From NCBI GenBank assembly GCA_030159075.1, contig BROG01000129.1:834501-898500 (forward strand): a stretch of DNA of 64,000 nucleotides, written 5' to 3'. The first letter of the stretch is position 1, and each line of letters begins with the position of its first letter. A program made the position numbers and the translations under genes. Origin of the DNA: Atrina japonica. Lineage: Eukaryota > Mollusca > Bivalvia > Pterioida > Pinnidae. The notes beneath the pieces were generated by a model. That model worked only from the letters and a program-made list of their open reading frames with translations, had not been told where the DNA came from and searched no databases. Positions 12,398 to 25,600 of the stretch are shown here, in pieces.

Positions 12398-13500
12398 TAC
12401 GGCTGTGTCACATGATTCTGTGCATCTGTCCCCCTCAACACATTACGACAAATGGGAATTCTGCTTTAAAGGTGCTGTATCTTTATATACCATTTTTAAT
12501 AGAAAGTTAGAAAGTTTACATGCATTTATGCACGAATGTTGAGTCTAATTAATTATCTTAACCACATATATCAAAATATATCAGTATCATACTTTATGTT
12601 GAGCCTAATGTTGAGCCATAGCAGTATTTATATCTAACGTCATCATGATAATACAAGTCTATTATGAATATTCAAAATCATGAAAGAAGTTGATAGTAGA
12701 ATTCGTTTAAGCTCTTAATTGAAACTTATCATTCATTTTTTAATCATCCAAATGAATTTGAATAATGTGAATTAGTATGTGTCATTGTACTTGACTAAGA
12801 TCTGCAAGCACATGGAAACTGAAAAGTATGTAATTACATATAAAATATTGATCAAAGAGAAAGTTAGCCGTGTTAATAGTTGTTTGGTTTACCGTTTACA
12901 GAAATCTGTTGAAACAAATTCATATGTTTTTGTCAAAAAGTCTAAAAAGAGAATTTTTGTTATTTGTGTAATGCTGATTCTAATATCATTTTCCATTTAT
13001 CTCCTTTCTTCTGGATCAAGGTATTAAATTTGCATAATCATGTGACAGCGTTGTACATAGTTCCTATATTTGAAACATAATCACTTTTAAATTTTAAACT
13101 TACCATGCAAGACAAAATAGAACAATCCAGTCCACTATATGCTATATTCCAATAACAATACTTTTCTTATCAATTCTAGAGTCTTTACCTCTTTCTTTGA
13201 AATTATTTTTCATATTTCCGTGTAGAAGATGTACTTTGTAGTCTCAATCACTTTGAAAATAACACAAATACACAATCTGAATTTCAATATTTTCGCCCTG
13301 TGTTGGGCCTATCGAATACTATCCTTGTGTGTGTGTCTGTCTGTTTTGTTGTTTTATAACACGTGATTTCTCAGCAAAGCAACTACTTAACAAAACATAG
13401 CACATGCTTATTCTGTAGAAATACAAACAGTTTGTAATCATGATCACTTTTTTGAAATAAAAACTAGCTTACAAATTTCACTAGTTTACAATAAAACACC
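10311..13500. other. No supported gene
   Basis: AT-rich intergenic DNA downstream of the TMEM232-like gene's 3' end. Short ORFs here begin with non-ATG codons or are low in complexity. A (TA)n(CA)n microsatellite lies at 12336-12398. Nothing else stood out. Confidence 0.45.
12336..12398. repeat. (TA)n(CA)n microsatellite
   Basis: About 25 TA units pass into a short CA tract. Confidence 0.95.
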
Positions 13501-13504
13501 TTTT

Positions 13505-13510
13505 TTTATT
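13505..13510 (-). terminator. Poly(A) signal of the TMEM232-like gene
   Basis: The plus-strand tttatt reads AATAAA on the minus strand, about 45 bases after the stop codon at 13556-13558. This gives a very short 3' UTR. Confidence 0.6.
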
Positions 13511-13555
13511 TTTTTAATATACAACGCTCACTTATTCCAATATTAAGAACCATCT

Positions 13556-16500
13556 TCAAGATGACACAGGTACACTCTCCTTTTCCAAAGATTCAGTGGA
13601 CTCTATTTCTTTAGAATCAGGTTCTTGATTTTCTTTATTTTGTTTCTTTTTTAATTTTCCAGCTTTAAGATCAGCTATCTCTTTTTGTCTCTCTTCTTCT
13701 TCTTTCTGTATTTCATTAAGTTTGACTTGTCTTTCTTTCTCCTCTTTTTCAAGATCTTCTTGTAGTTCCTTCCTCCACTGTGCAGTGAAAATATGGAATA
13801 CATTTTCAGATAAAATCCTTAAGGCAGTAAAATTATTTAATTTAAAGTTTAAACAGGGACACTAAAAGAGACAGTAAAATTATTTAATTCAAAGTTTAAA
13901 CGGGCATTAAATGCCACTGCTAACCAAATGTATTTTATCTTCATGCTTGTGATCTGTAGAAATTATTCTATCAATCATTTAAGGACATTTCTTATGTTAA
14001 AAGAAAATTGAATGTTGAAATAAAATAAAAAAACAATGAATACATGTCTCAAACAAATGACTTTAAGAATACATACTACAATGTATAAACATCCTGGAAT
14101 TATTTCACTTATTCTCTAAAATTAAATAATTCAAAATCAAATAAAGCTATTATTCATAATGTTATGTATGATCATTGTTATATTGAACACAGATTACCAA
14201 GAATTTACATAGGAGTGTCCTTTTTTAAAGTGGAATTGACTGGACCATTTGTGTTTGAATAGCAAATCAGAGTGTTAGTGAACTGGGTGTGGTAAATGAA
14301 CTGGTTGTAGCACATGAACTGGATGTAGCAAGTGAACCAGGTGTAGGAAGTTAAATGATTGTAGTTTCGAGTTCAAGACCATTCATAAGACTTCTATCAA
14401 GTGAACGTAAAGTTGCCAAGTACTTGTAGCTGTCATGGGTTAGAATTTCAAACTGACATACTGTATCACATCAGGAGTAAATGGGGATCTCCCTGGACAG
14501 TGGTTAGAGTATCACACTTTAAACCATAAAGTCTCTTACAGATTAGAGTCCCACTGGAACCTAAGCATATTTTGAGACCTTTCAGGCCGGGGCATAAAAA
14601 TCGGGATAACTCACATAGTTCCTATAGCTAGTGACATCTTCATCTTGGTCATGTTGGTGTCATGTAAATATCCAGAAATTAAACCAAGCCGGAGCTTACT
14701 GGATACAAACTGAGTTTTTGAATTCTATTTAATTACAAACCTGATCCTCAACTATCCTTCGCAGATCAAAACTGGTTCTTTTGTTGAAGTTAACAGGTGG
14801 CTCATACAAAGCTGTTGCCAACAAAATCTCTTCTCTGTAATTAAATACAAATTGTCCAATCATTACAACAGCACTTATAATTCTTTTATTTAAACAATGA
14901 CATAAACTGTCTTTGTCAAAAGAATTTTTTAGATTGATAGGAAGCAAATCACTTTCTTATTATCTAGAAGTAAATTTAATTTTTCAAATCTCCTAGCTTT
15001 TCAAAACAAAAACAAAATAACAGATTTTTATGTCCTGACTCCTTACTGCCAGAAACGATCATTTTAAAACTTTTTTGCATTTTCTTTTTTTGTTTGTTTG
15101 AACAATAACTTTGGTATTATGTTTACAATATTTTATTTAAAAATAAAAAACTTGTCGGAAAACAAACTAGATGATCAGGATAGTATAATCAAATGACAGG
15201 TGTCGCTTACTTTAGTGATGTCCTTGCAGGATTGTTTTTGACAGGAGTACGAGGTGTAATTGCTTGCTTTGATCTGGCAGAATACTGGGACTTGTCCTTT
15301 TTTAAGGCTGGCATATAAGGATCCACAGGTGGTGGTAATGGAGGAAGGTATATTTGTGATAATCCTGTAAATGAAGTCAGAAAATATTTGGAATATGATA
15401 TTTGGAATGTATAAAGTCCAATATGTGGAATATAATATTTGGAATGTAAAGACAAAAATCAGTTGATAATTACCATGCATGTGTTTCAAATGATAATTAT
15501 AATGCACATGTAATTAGATAGTAGTATTTTAGTTTAGAATAAACATTACGATACACATCTGTAATATTTTTGTGAAAAAAACAAAACAGCATCTCAAAGC
15601 TGAGGTGCGCAATAATATCTTTGATAACCAATAAACAAGAAAATATTAAATATACACTTAATATGTTAATTTTGAACTACTTTCAAAATTACATATATTT
15701 TTGTATACATTTAGTTAAAATAATTCCTAAAAATCTAAGTAGATCCACTATATCATTAATTACAAAATGACAACAAGGGTGTGTAAAAATTGCTCTCAGT
15801 TTCACAACTTATATGATGTTTACAACAGTACATACAGTACAGACTGGTGTTGAACATGTACAGATATCATAATTATCCTGTATTTGCAGACATGTATCCA
15901 TATAACTAGCAGCATCATTCCATTATTCATTACCACCGTGTATAGCTCAAATTACATACAAAACTAAACTGTAGTCCTGGACCTCATTATTCAATAGATA
16001 CCAATTCTCACATTTAAACACTGACCATATCAGTATCACAACTTTTATAATATTTTGTATAGAATGTATGTTATAGCTACACACTAGATTCTTCACACAT
16101 TAAAATACAGATACAATACAAGGGGCATGTGATGCTTAATTCATTATATCATAAGTACTGACCTGCAGCTATTTTGTATCCTATTGTCTGAGGTATCATC
16201 TGCATTGATTTAGAAAGAAGACTCTCAAGGTCTGTGTGAACCTGAAACAACAGAATCACATGATATTGCATTTGTTTGACTCCGCACGATTTTAAACATA
16301 CTTAATAATTTACAATACACAGTTAATGTAAAATTTGACAATAAACTGTTCATATAAAGTTAAACAATACACTGTTCATGTAAAATTTAACAATACACTG
16401 TTCATGTCAAACTTTATAGATTTTACACCATTTCAGCATCTCTGTCCAACATTAAGATAATTATCAGGGGTAGAATTTCAAGCACTTCTGTCTCAGTCGG

Positions 16501-19500
16501 ACTACTTGGAAACAAATTTTACTAGTCTTTTGGCAAATTCACTAGTCCAAAAGTCTTACAACAAATTACCAATCGGGCAGGTATATACACAACTGGTACC
16601 TCAGATTACCCAACTTATCTATTTTTGTGTTTTATACTCATGAGTCAAAACAACTTTGATTTTCTTAGTTTATGTTTGTGAAAATAAATTTAAAGAGCAC
16701 CCTGAGTGAACAATGAAAGTTTCTGTATTTATAGAACTCATTGTTCTAAGAAAACCTAGAAAAAAAGAACCTGATCAAATTCGGTAGTCGTGTTCTCGAG
16801 ATATTGACCGCCAAAGTGAGCAAATTTAAATGCTTTCGAAAAACTAATTAAGAATTCATTCCACTTCCAGTAAACTTGTGAGTTACACTTTGACTTCAGG
16901 GAATGGCCTTAGGATGACTACTGGTATGGCAGAAATTAAAAGTGGACGGGAAAGCGAGTCATATTCACCGTTGGTAAAATCACAAAATTTACCAAATAAA
17001 TAATCATTTTGACACTTTTAAAATATAATAAATAATTTTATCTAAATGTAGTCATATAATGAACATTGTTTTGGCTTTTTCAGTGTATCACATTTACGGA
17101 CAGTCGGACTTGCGGACTACTGCTAATTTCAAACCCTGTAATTACAAAGTACATATATTTCAAAAAACCTGTTAACAAGTATTCAGAATAACAATATACC
17201 TGTTCTGACAAGATATAAAGAATACCAATATACCTGTTCTGAAAACGTATAAAGAATACCAATATACCTGTTCTGACAATGTATAAAGAATACCAATATA
17301 CCTGTTCTGACAACGTATAAAGAATACCAATATACCTGTTCTGACAACATATAAAGAATACCAATATACCTGTTCGTATGACAATAACGTTCTGACAATA
17401 TATAAAGAATACCAATATACCTGTTCTGACAATGTATAAAGAATACCAATATACCTGTTCTGACAATATATAAAGAATACCAAAATACCTATTCTGACAA
17501 TGTATAAAGAATACCAATATACTTGTTCTGACAATGTATAAAGAATACCAAAATACCTGTTCTGAAAACGTATAAAGAATACCAAAATACCTGTTCTGAC
17601 AATGTATACAGAGTATCAACATACCTGTCCAGTGTTGACAAAGTATACAGAATACAACATACCTGTCCAACTTTAAGTGCCTCCAGGACTCTATCATCCT
17701 TTTCCATAGAGTGAGCTCGAAGAAGGACATTCCAAGCAGCAGTCTTCATCCCCTCCCTATTTTTATCATTGGCCAAACAGCGACAGATCTTAACCAATGA
17801 CTGAATAGATCCGAATCTGATTCTCCAGCTCCAGTCATTTGGTCCTGTTAAAGGGGGATAATTAAAGAGTGTCTTTAAAGCATTGGTATGCCTATTAGAA
17901 ATAAAATGTAATTTTAATTCATATTTCATAGAAAATATTTAAGTATTTGACATATAATAACAAAGTCAAGCAAACCAGTCAATTCATTACTGATTATTAA
18001 TGTTATTGTAACATTTCATTATTGATTATTAATGTTATTGTATCAATTCACTATCACTTCATTACTGATTATTAATGTTATTGTATCACTTCATTACTGA
18101 TTATTAATGTTATTGTATCTTTCAAAAGTGACATAATCTTGGACACACTTTTTATTATTTCATATATATAGGCATTTCTCACAAGTATACATCTGACTCT
18201 ATAATCGACAAACATATTCATTTATCTGTTCAATATTAGGATAAAATAGTTATAGATATGTTATTGTACGCTAACTTTGTACCTACAAATACAGGCACCT
18301 ACAGGGACAAAGGTAATCAAAGTAATTGTAAAAGATATGTACCTTTGTACTTACAGGTAATCAAAGTGATTGTAAAAGATATGTACTTTTGTACCTACAG
18401 GTAATCAAAGTGATTATAAAAGATATGTACCTTTGTACTTACAGGTAATCAAAGTGATTGTAAAAGATATGTACTTTTGTACCTACAGGTAATCAAAGTG
18501 ATTGTAAAAGATATGTACTTTTGTACCTACAGGTAATCAAAGTGATTGTAAAATATATGTACTTTTGTACCTACAGGTAATCAAAGTGATTATAAAAGAT
18601 ATGTACCTTTGTACTTACAGGTAATCAAAGTGATTGTAAAAGATATGTACTTTTGTACCTACAGGTAATCAAAGTGATTGTAAAAGATATGTAACTTTGT
18701 ACATACAGGTAACCAAAGGAATTGTAAAAGTTATGTACCTTTGTACTTACAGGTAACCAAAGGAATTGTAAAAGTTATGTACTTTTATATGTACAGATAA
18801 TCAAAGTAATTGAAAAGGCTATCTCTCATATAATTTTGTAAAATTTCTAATTTACAGTAAATTTTATGACAAATTATTTCTTTTCACTGTAAAAATATAT
18901 TAATTGCAATGTTTTTAAAACTGTCTTCAGTTTTAAAGGTGATAAGTAAAATAAAACAACAACAATATCGGTTACATCCTGATATTTTCTAAAAAAAATG
19001 ATGTATTGTGGGACCTTTAGATATTTATATCAATTAAAATTGATCCTGATATGATGATATGTTCCATTCCACAAGTAATTTATACAAATCTTTAATTCTG
19101 ATTTTGCCTATCTGACACTCTAAGATAGACTACTACTTATAATTGTTCAATGTCGTACATTAGCTGTTAAACCAACTACCAGTGAAAGGGAGATAATTCA
19201 TAGGTTTACCTATCAAAAGGCAATTTTATTGGTTAACCATTCAGTTTTGGCAATAGCAATAATAAATAAATATTTATCACTACGACACTTAATCTCAGTT
19301 CTTCAAAAAGCAATGTAAACTCATACCTCTAAAAAGTGAAATTACCTGAATCTCGCAGTGTATTAACAATTGATCTATAATGCTAGTTCTGTTTTGTTTG
19401 TTTGTTTGTTTTTTTTTATATTGTTATATGACCATTAAGAGTTTTTCCATTACAAAGAAACTTGTTCAGCTTTTTGTAAAAGTGCTACAAATTTTATTTG

Positions 19501-19550
19501 AGTGATGTACTCATGTAACAATACCTCTTCCTAAAGTGACACAAGATATG

Positions 19551-19640
<90 letters not shown>

Positions 19641-22600
19641 CTTGTAAACAATCCAGTTCAAAATTTCCAGCCTTAAATGAGACAATGCTCATCCACTAGA
19701 TTACAGTCAGTAATAGCTTAGTTTGTTTGTATATATTAACATATCTGGTCTACTAATTGATGTGCAAGGTATATCTTAATGTCACATATCATCCTACCTC
19801 CATCCTTGGTCTCACTTGTAGCCTGGAAGAATGCCAGATCCAGAAGTCCAGCACTTATCAATGGTACAGATATATACCCTCTCTGAAATGGTTCGGTCAC
19901 CTCGTTATTCAAACCCATTAATGCCATTTTCTGAACAGAAGCATTAGCACCATACAAACATATATCTGCTAAGATGTCTGTGTATGTAATGGCTACCTCC
20001 CAGTGCCAGCCATTAATACCAGGGGTATCAGGAATCTGCAAAAAAAAAAAAAAAAAAGAAAAAGAAATACATAAAAATGAGAAAACTATACAAATCTTAT
20101 ATTTTATCAAGTGAAATTGTTCACAGTATAATGCAGTGTAAAATACATGGAATATGAAAGAATTAAGTCAATATCAACCATATCTGGTGAAGTTGTACAA
20201 TGATTTAGAACATATTGACTTAAGTCGATGTCAACCATATCTGTTGAAGTTGTATAACGATTTAGAACATATTGATTTAAGTCGATGTCAACCATATCTG
20301 TTGAAGTTGTATAATGATTTAGAACATATTGACTTAAGTCGATGTCAACCATATCTGGTGAAGTTGTATGACGATTTAGAACATATTGACTTAAGTCGAT
20401 GTCAACCATATCTGGTGAAGTTGTATAACGATTTAGAACATATTAACCTCAGTCAATATCAACCATATCTGGTGCAGATGTACAACAATTGATAACATAT
20501 TGACCATGTTAACTTCAATTGATGTCAACCATATCTTGTGCATTTGTACAACAATTTATAACATATTGACCATGTTGACTTAAGTCGATGTAAACCATAT
20601 CTGATGCAGTTGTACAACAATTTATAACATATTGATCACGTTGACTTAAGTCAATATCAACCATATCTGGTGACGTTGCATAATGATTTAGAACATACTG
20701 ACTTCATAAATGCTATGAATAACAAGATTAAGCAGCAATTGACTTCACTGATGTATTTACTGTATGGTATAGAGAGCTAGAGAAGAATTACAAACTGAGT
20801 ATGATCACTGATTACTTCATATTTACTGTAGGGTGTAGAGAGCTAGGGAAGAATTACAAATTGAGTATGATCAATGATTACTTCATTGATATATTTACTG
20901 TACAATGTAGAGAGTGATTAACAATTAAGCATGTTCACCAATTCAAAATCAATTATAAAATGAAAACTTTTATTTTCAATCAAAACCTGGAACAGTATTC
21001 AACAACTGTTTATACATGTACATGTATATTGAAGCTATGAAATTATACACTTACCGGAATATTTGTATAGGTTGGTACAGAACTAGCATCTGAGGCCCTA
21101 CCTTCGGGCAAATCAGATCCAGCCTCTGCCTTCCACGCTGTATTAGGGACAGGATCTGTCGTGTAACTGGTAGTAGTGCGCTTAGAATCTCGTGTTATTT
21201 TAGTTCTCTCAACTGATTCTCGAGTTAAATTAGAATTGTCTACCTGAAGTTTTGTTTCACCAAACGAAACTTCTCTGGGACCTGGACCCTTCAATCCAAC
21301 ATTTGGTGAGTCTTTCATTGCTGATTTCAGCTTAGACTCAAATTTTTCGAGATTTTCTTTACTCAGTGTAACTGGTTTTGTTCTTCGCATAGGAAAACTT
21401 TTGATATCCAGATTTTCATTGTCAGCTTCATTTTCATGCTTTGAATGACGGGAAAACTTTTTCTCTGAGTCTTTATCTTCCTCGCTCCTTTCATATATAT
21501 CACTAAGTGTTGGTTTTGAACTTGAGGGAAGACTGACGCGAGACTCTTCCCCTTTTGTGGTCTCTTCATCACTCGATACACTGTACACATCTAAATAGTC
21601 AAAAAAATTAAATGTTTTATATAATTAATAAAAACATTTGAAAAAACATCAATGAAATGTATTTCTCTGTAATAATCTGATATAATGTAAAATTCAAACC
21701 ACATAGTAACATATACAAGGTAAATTTCAGTAAAATTACAGAATACAAACTATGAAACTGCCATTACTAGCATTAATTTCTGGCAACATTTAGATCATAC
21801 TCCAAAATTATACATGTAATATTATATACTGTAAATTAAGTGAACTTTTATTTAAAGTATAGCTATATGAAGGAAATCATCAAAATGATCTATATCCTTT
21901 TAGTTTGCAGTTTTCTTTGAGCAAACCATTCTAAAACCATGAAAACATGAGAATTAGTTTTTCTCTTTTATGTCTATTCTCTGTCACACATTAATGGTGA
22001 TAAGAATATCTATTGCTGTATGTTTAATCATATAGGAATTAATATACTATAGAAGTACTGCTGAATATACCATAATGTTAAAAGTATAAAATATGAAATG
22101 TAGAACAGAACTGAGTGTGTGAAATGGTATGTTAATGTACAGAAGTGTGCTGTAGAACATGTAGAAATAAGATAATTGAAGATCTTATCTGTATAGAAAC
22201 AAGGTTAGGCCTGTCATTTTTTGATGCAAAAATTGGTTAACGTCTTCTATATGTAAGATAGAGAGAGTACATGTATTTTGGATTTTATTTTAAGTAGAGG
22301 AAGGGTTAAATGTGTTACATGTACAGTCTAATCTGTATTATACAGACACCCAAGAGAAATCACAAAAGTGACTGTTACCAGAGGTGACCTCTTAATTGAG
22401 GGCCTCAAAATTGCCAAGTTATAAATGTGTTTGTAAATATGCATATTAAAGTATCAATCTGTGTAATAAATTGATATATGTCGATATGCATATATCTTAA
22501 TAGTTATCCTCTGAAGCATTACTGAAGTAAACCCTTCATATACATGTATATTAATAATTCACATCTAAGATTTGTATAACTTGCATTTTGTCAAAGAGTA

Positions 22601-25600
22601 GTGGATGTGTATCTAACTAAATCAATTGTGTGAAGACATTCTTTACCATTTTAGCCTTTCCTCTTCTGAGACATATTGGTTACTCTTTGAATTGAATATC
22701 GTAAACTAAATAATGTGCATGTGAGGTCATCCCATGAATTGAGTATTTCCAAAACATGTATAGGGAAGTGAGAACTGGTTATGTGTTGATTATCAACATT
22801 TTTGCTGCATCAGGCAATCATATTGGTACTTGAACATATAAATGATATGGCCAAACAAATAAAGTATGCATATCAACTACTGCAGAATGTATTTTAGTTA
22901 TATAGAATGGCCAATATGTTTATACTGGCATAAACTAATGGACAAGTGAACTAAACATTGAAATTCAAATGGCTGTTTGATTGAGTCAACTTCTTAATTT
23001 TGGACTTCAAAGGGGTGACCCCTGACCATTTGAGAGAGGAAAATGTTTGAGAAGAGTCAAAACTGACTGCCTAGAGGAGGTGACTACTTAAAAGAGGTGA
23101 CTGCATGTACAGAAGACTGGTTATATAACATGTATGCAGAGTATGTTTCTGAGTGGATAAAAAGATATTTTACTGCAGTAAACTACTGGTTAAAATAGGA
23201 ATTATATGATCTCCTAAAAAGACAAAGACATTTTTGTTGTTAGTTTATCTAGAGGTTAATATTGGACTTGAATGAACTCAGTAGCTGAATATATACGATA
23301 TATTTTACCTGAATATATACGACATATTACCTGAATATATATGATATATATTACCTGAATATATATGATATATATTACCTGAATATATACGATATATATT
23401 ACCTGTATATATATGATATATTTTACCTGAATATATATGATATATATTGCCTGTATATAGATATGATATATATTACCTGAATATGTGTGAAATATATTAC
23501 ATGAATATCTATGATATATATTACCTGATTTACCTTACCCTTAATTCATAGGTAAGAAGAACCCTAACTCACTCTCTCATTCTCTCACAAAAAGGTATAT
23601 CCAGGCACAATCAAAACTAATTTATCATTCAATATCAGTTAAATGTTTTATTAAATATTATATGCTTTCCTGTATATAAGAGCCTGTTCTGTGCAGTTAG
23701 GATATCAGGGCAACCCTGGCCTCATTTATTGGTATGTCTGGGTACCAAATAATAAATAAAAGAACCTTAACATACAAAGGCATACTATATCTTTGTCAGA
23801 TCAGCTACTGATTAATTCAAAACAAATAAGGGTTTCCTAGCTGCCAAAGATACCTTCTATTGCCAGTTAGGGCTTATATGATTTCTAACAAACAAATAAT
23901 ATATCTTAACAATATATTTCTAAATGGAAAAGTCATGTCTATATAACGTTAAGGCAGTGGTTAATATGGTAAAATAAATATCTATATCTAAGTTGTAACA
24001 TATATGTGGTTATATGATAGGATTTAATACTAAATATTAAACTAAGCCCTTCCCAATGTTTTGAACAAATACATGAAATGTTTAAAACTGATAAACATGT
24101 GTATCACTTCAAAGTTTCAATTTTCATGGTTTTTTAAAATTATTTTTATTCATTGAATTAATTGAATTAATTATAATGTATTTTTACAAGAAAAACTTAT
24201 TATGTGATATTTCCAATTAATTAAACCATAGGGGAGGTTTATTGAAAAGAAGAAAGATTATACTGAGCCATGATGATTGACATCTCTGAAATTGATACAT
24301 GCGATGTATGACTTAATAAGAAATTTTAAGAAGCAGCTAATTAAGAATGTTTCTATACAAACATAGCATACCATTCTTCTTGTAATCAATTTGGCTGACT
24401 ACAGCTGCAAATATTGAATGCATATTTATGAAACGTACTAACACAACAAACCTCAACATGTATTAATAGAAGCTTTTGATATTTATGCTATTCTGATTAA
24501 GGCTTAAGCCAAATGACCTATCAACAAGTGTCTGACACATGGCTGTCCATGAGCTTTTTTGACGTACCCCATTCGATTGTATCATGTCATATTCACACAT
24601 GTCTTTGACAGACCATTTGATTGTGACGTCATAATAAAAAAGTTTGCCAAATGGTGTCGTGTCGGGCATTTGGCGATAGGTCAATCCCAGACAATCCATT
24701 GGACTGTAACAGCAAAAATGTGACAGATGTGACAAAGGGTCTAGCATATTAAAAGCCACATCACAAAATCATGTGTAGGTGTTGGCAACACTCTGTTACT
24801 GTGATGGCATCACTTACAACTACTGCGTTTGATGTACTAGATGATACTGTGTAAACAATATATGTCTCTCTATACAAGGTGATATAGGTGCATAATGGGA
24901 TCAAATTGTACAGAGTATACCATATAAATAGCAAATCAATATTAGACCAATGCTAGTAGCCAAATCTTCATGTATAGCCAATTATAACAGTGATTGTGTT
25001 TTAATTAGACTGAAATGCCATTACAATATATTTTTCCTTCGAAAGGATTCAAAGGAGGTGAATGAGGAATCAAGTGCACTTGGCTAGTCCAGTTTTACTG
25101 ACATCGCAATACAAACATGGGAAATATAACCTCTGTGAAGATGCTGATTATAATCCATTATTGATTAACTATAGTGATATTGGCCTAATACAGACTTTTT
25201 TTGGCCAAACAAAATGAAATTCAAAACTCTGCCAATATTGAAAAACTCAAATTTCGTATTGGTCCAGTTAATCAATAATGTGTTCATTAATCAGTGATTT
25301 CCATATAGGCCTACTTATTGCACCTTGGTCTGTTGTATTGACCTTCAACTTCACCTCAGGCCAATACGACAGACCTCGACGTAATAACTAGGCCAATATG
25401 ACAGACCTCGACGTAATAACTAGGCCAATATGACAGACCTCGACGTAATAACTAGGCCAATATGACAGACCTCGACGTAATAACTAGGCCAATATGACAG
25501 ACCTCGACGTAATAACTAGGCCAATATGACAGACCTCGACGTAATAACTAGGCCAATATGACAGACCTCGACGTAATAACTAGGCCAATATGACAGACCT

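Noticed and set aside
12779..13027. 82-codon plus-strand ORF with a hydrophobic C-terminal part
   Set aside because: It starts at GTG, has no splice or repeat support and lies in AT-rich intergenic DNA.
14480..14590. tRNA-like SINE remnant in TMEM232 intron 14
   Set aside because: A vague A-box (gtggttagagtatc) and B-box (attagagtccc) resemblance only; too weak to call.
17080..17730. Minus-strand ORFs of 137-216 codons through the 34-bp array
   Set aside because: They run through the exon 11 donor into repeat sequence in several frames at once. They are better explained by the minisatellite, though inclusion through decoy donors is raised as a finding.
24463..24759. 98-codon minus-strand ORF
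   Set aside because: It starts at a non-ATG codon and coincides with a foldback element inside an intron.
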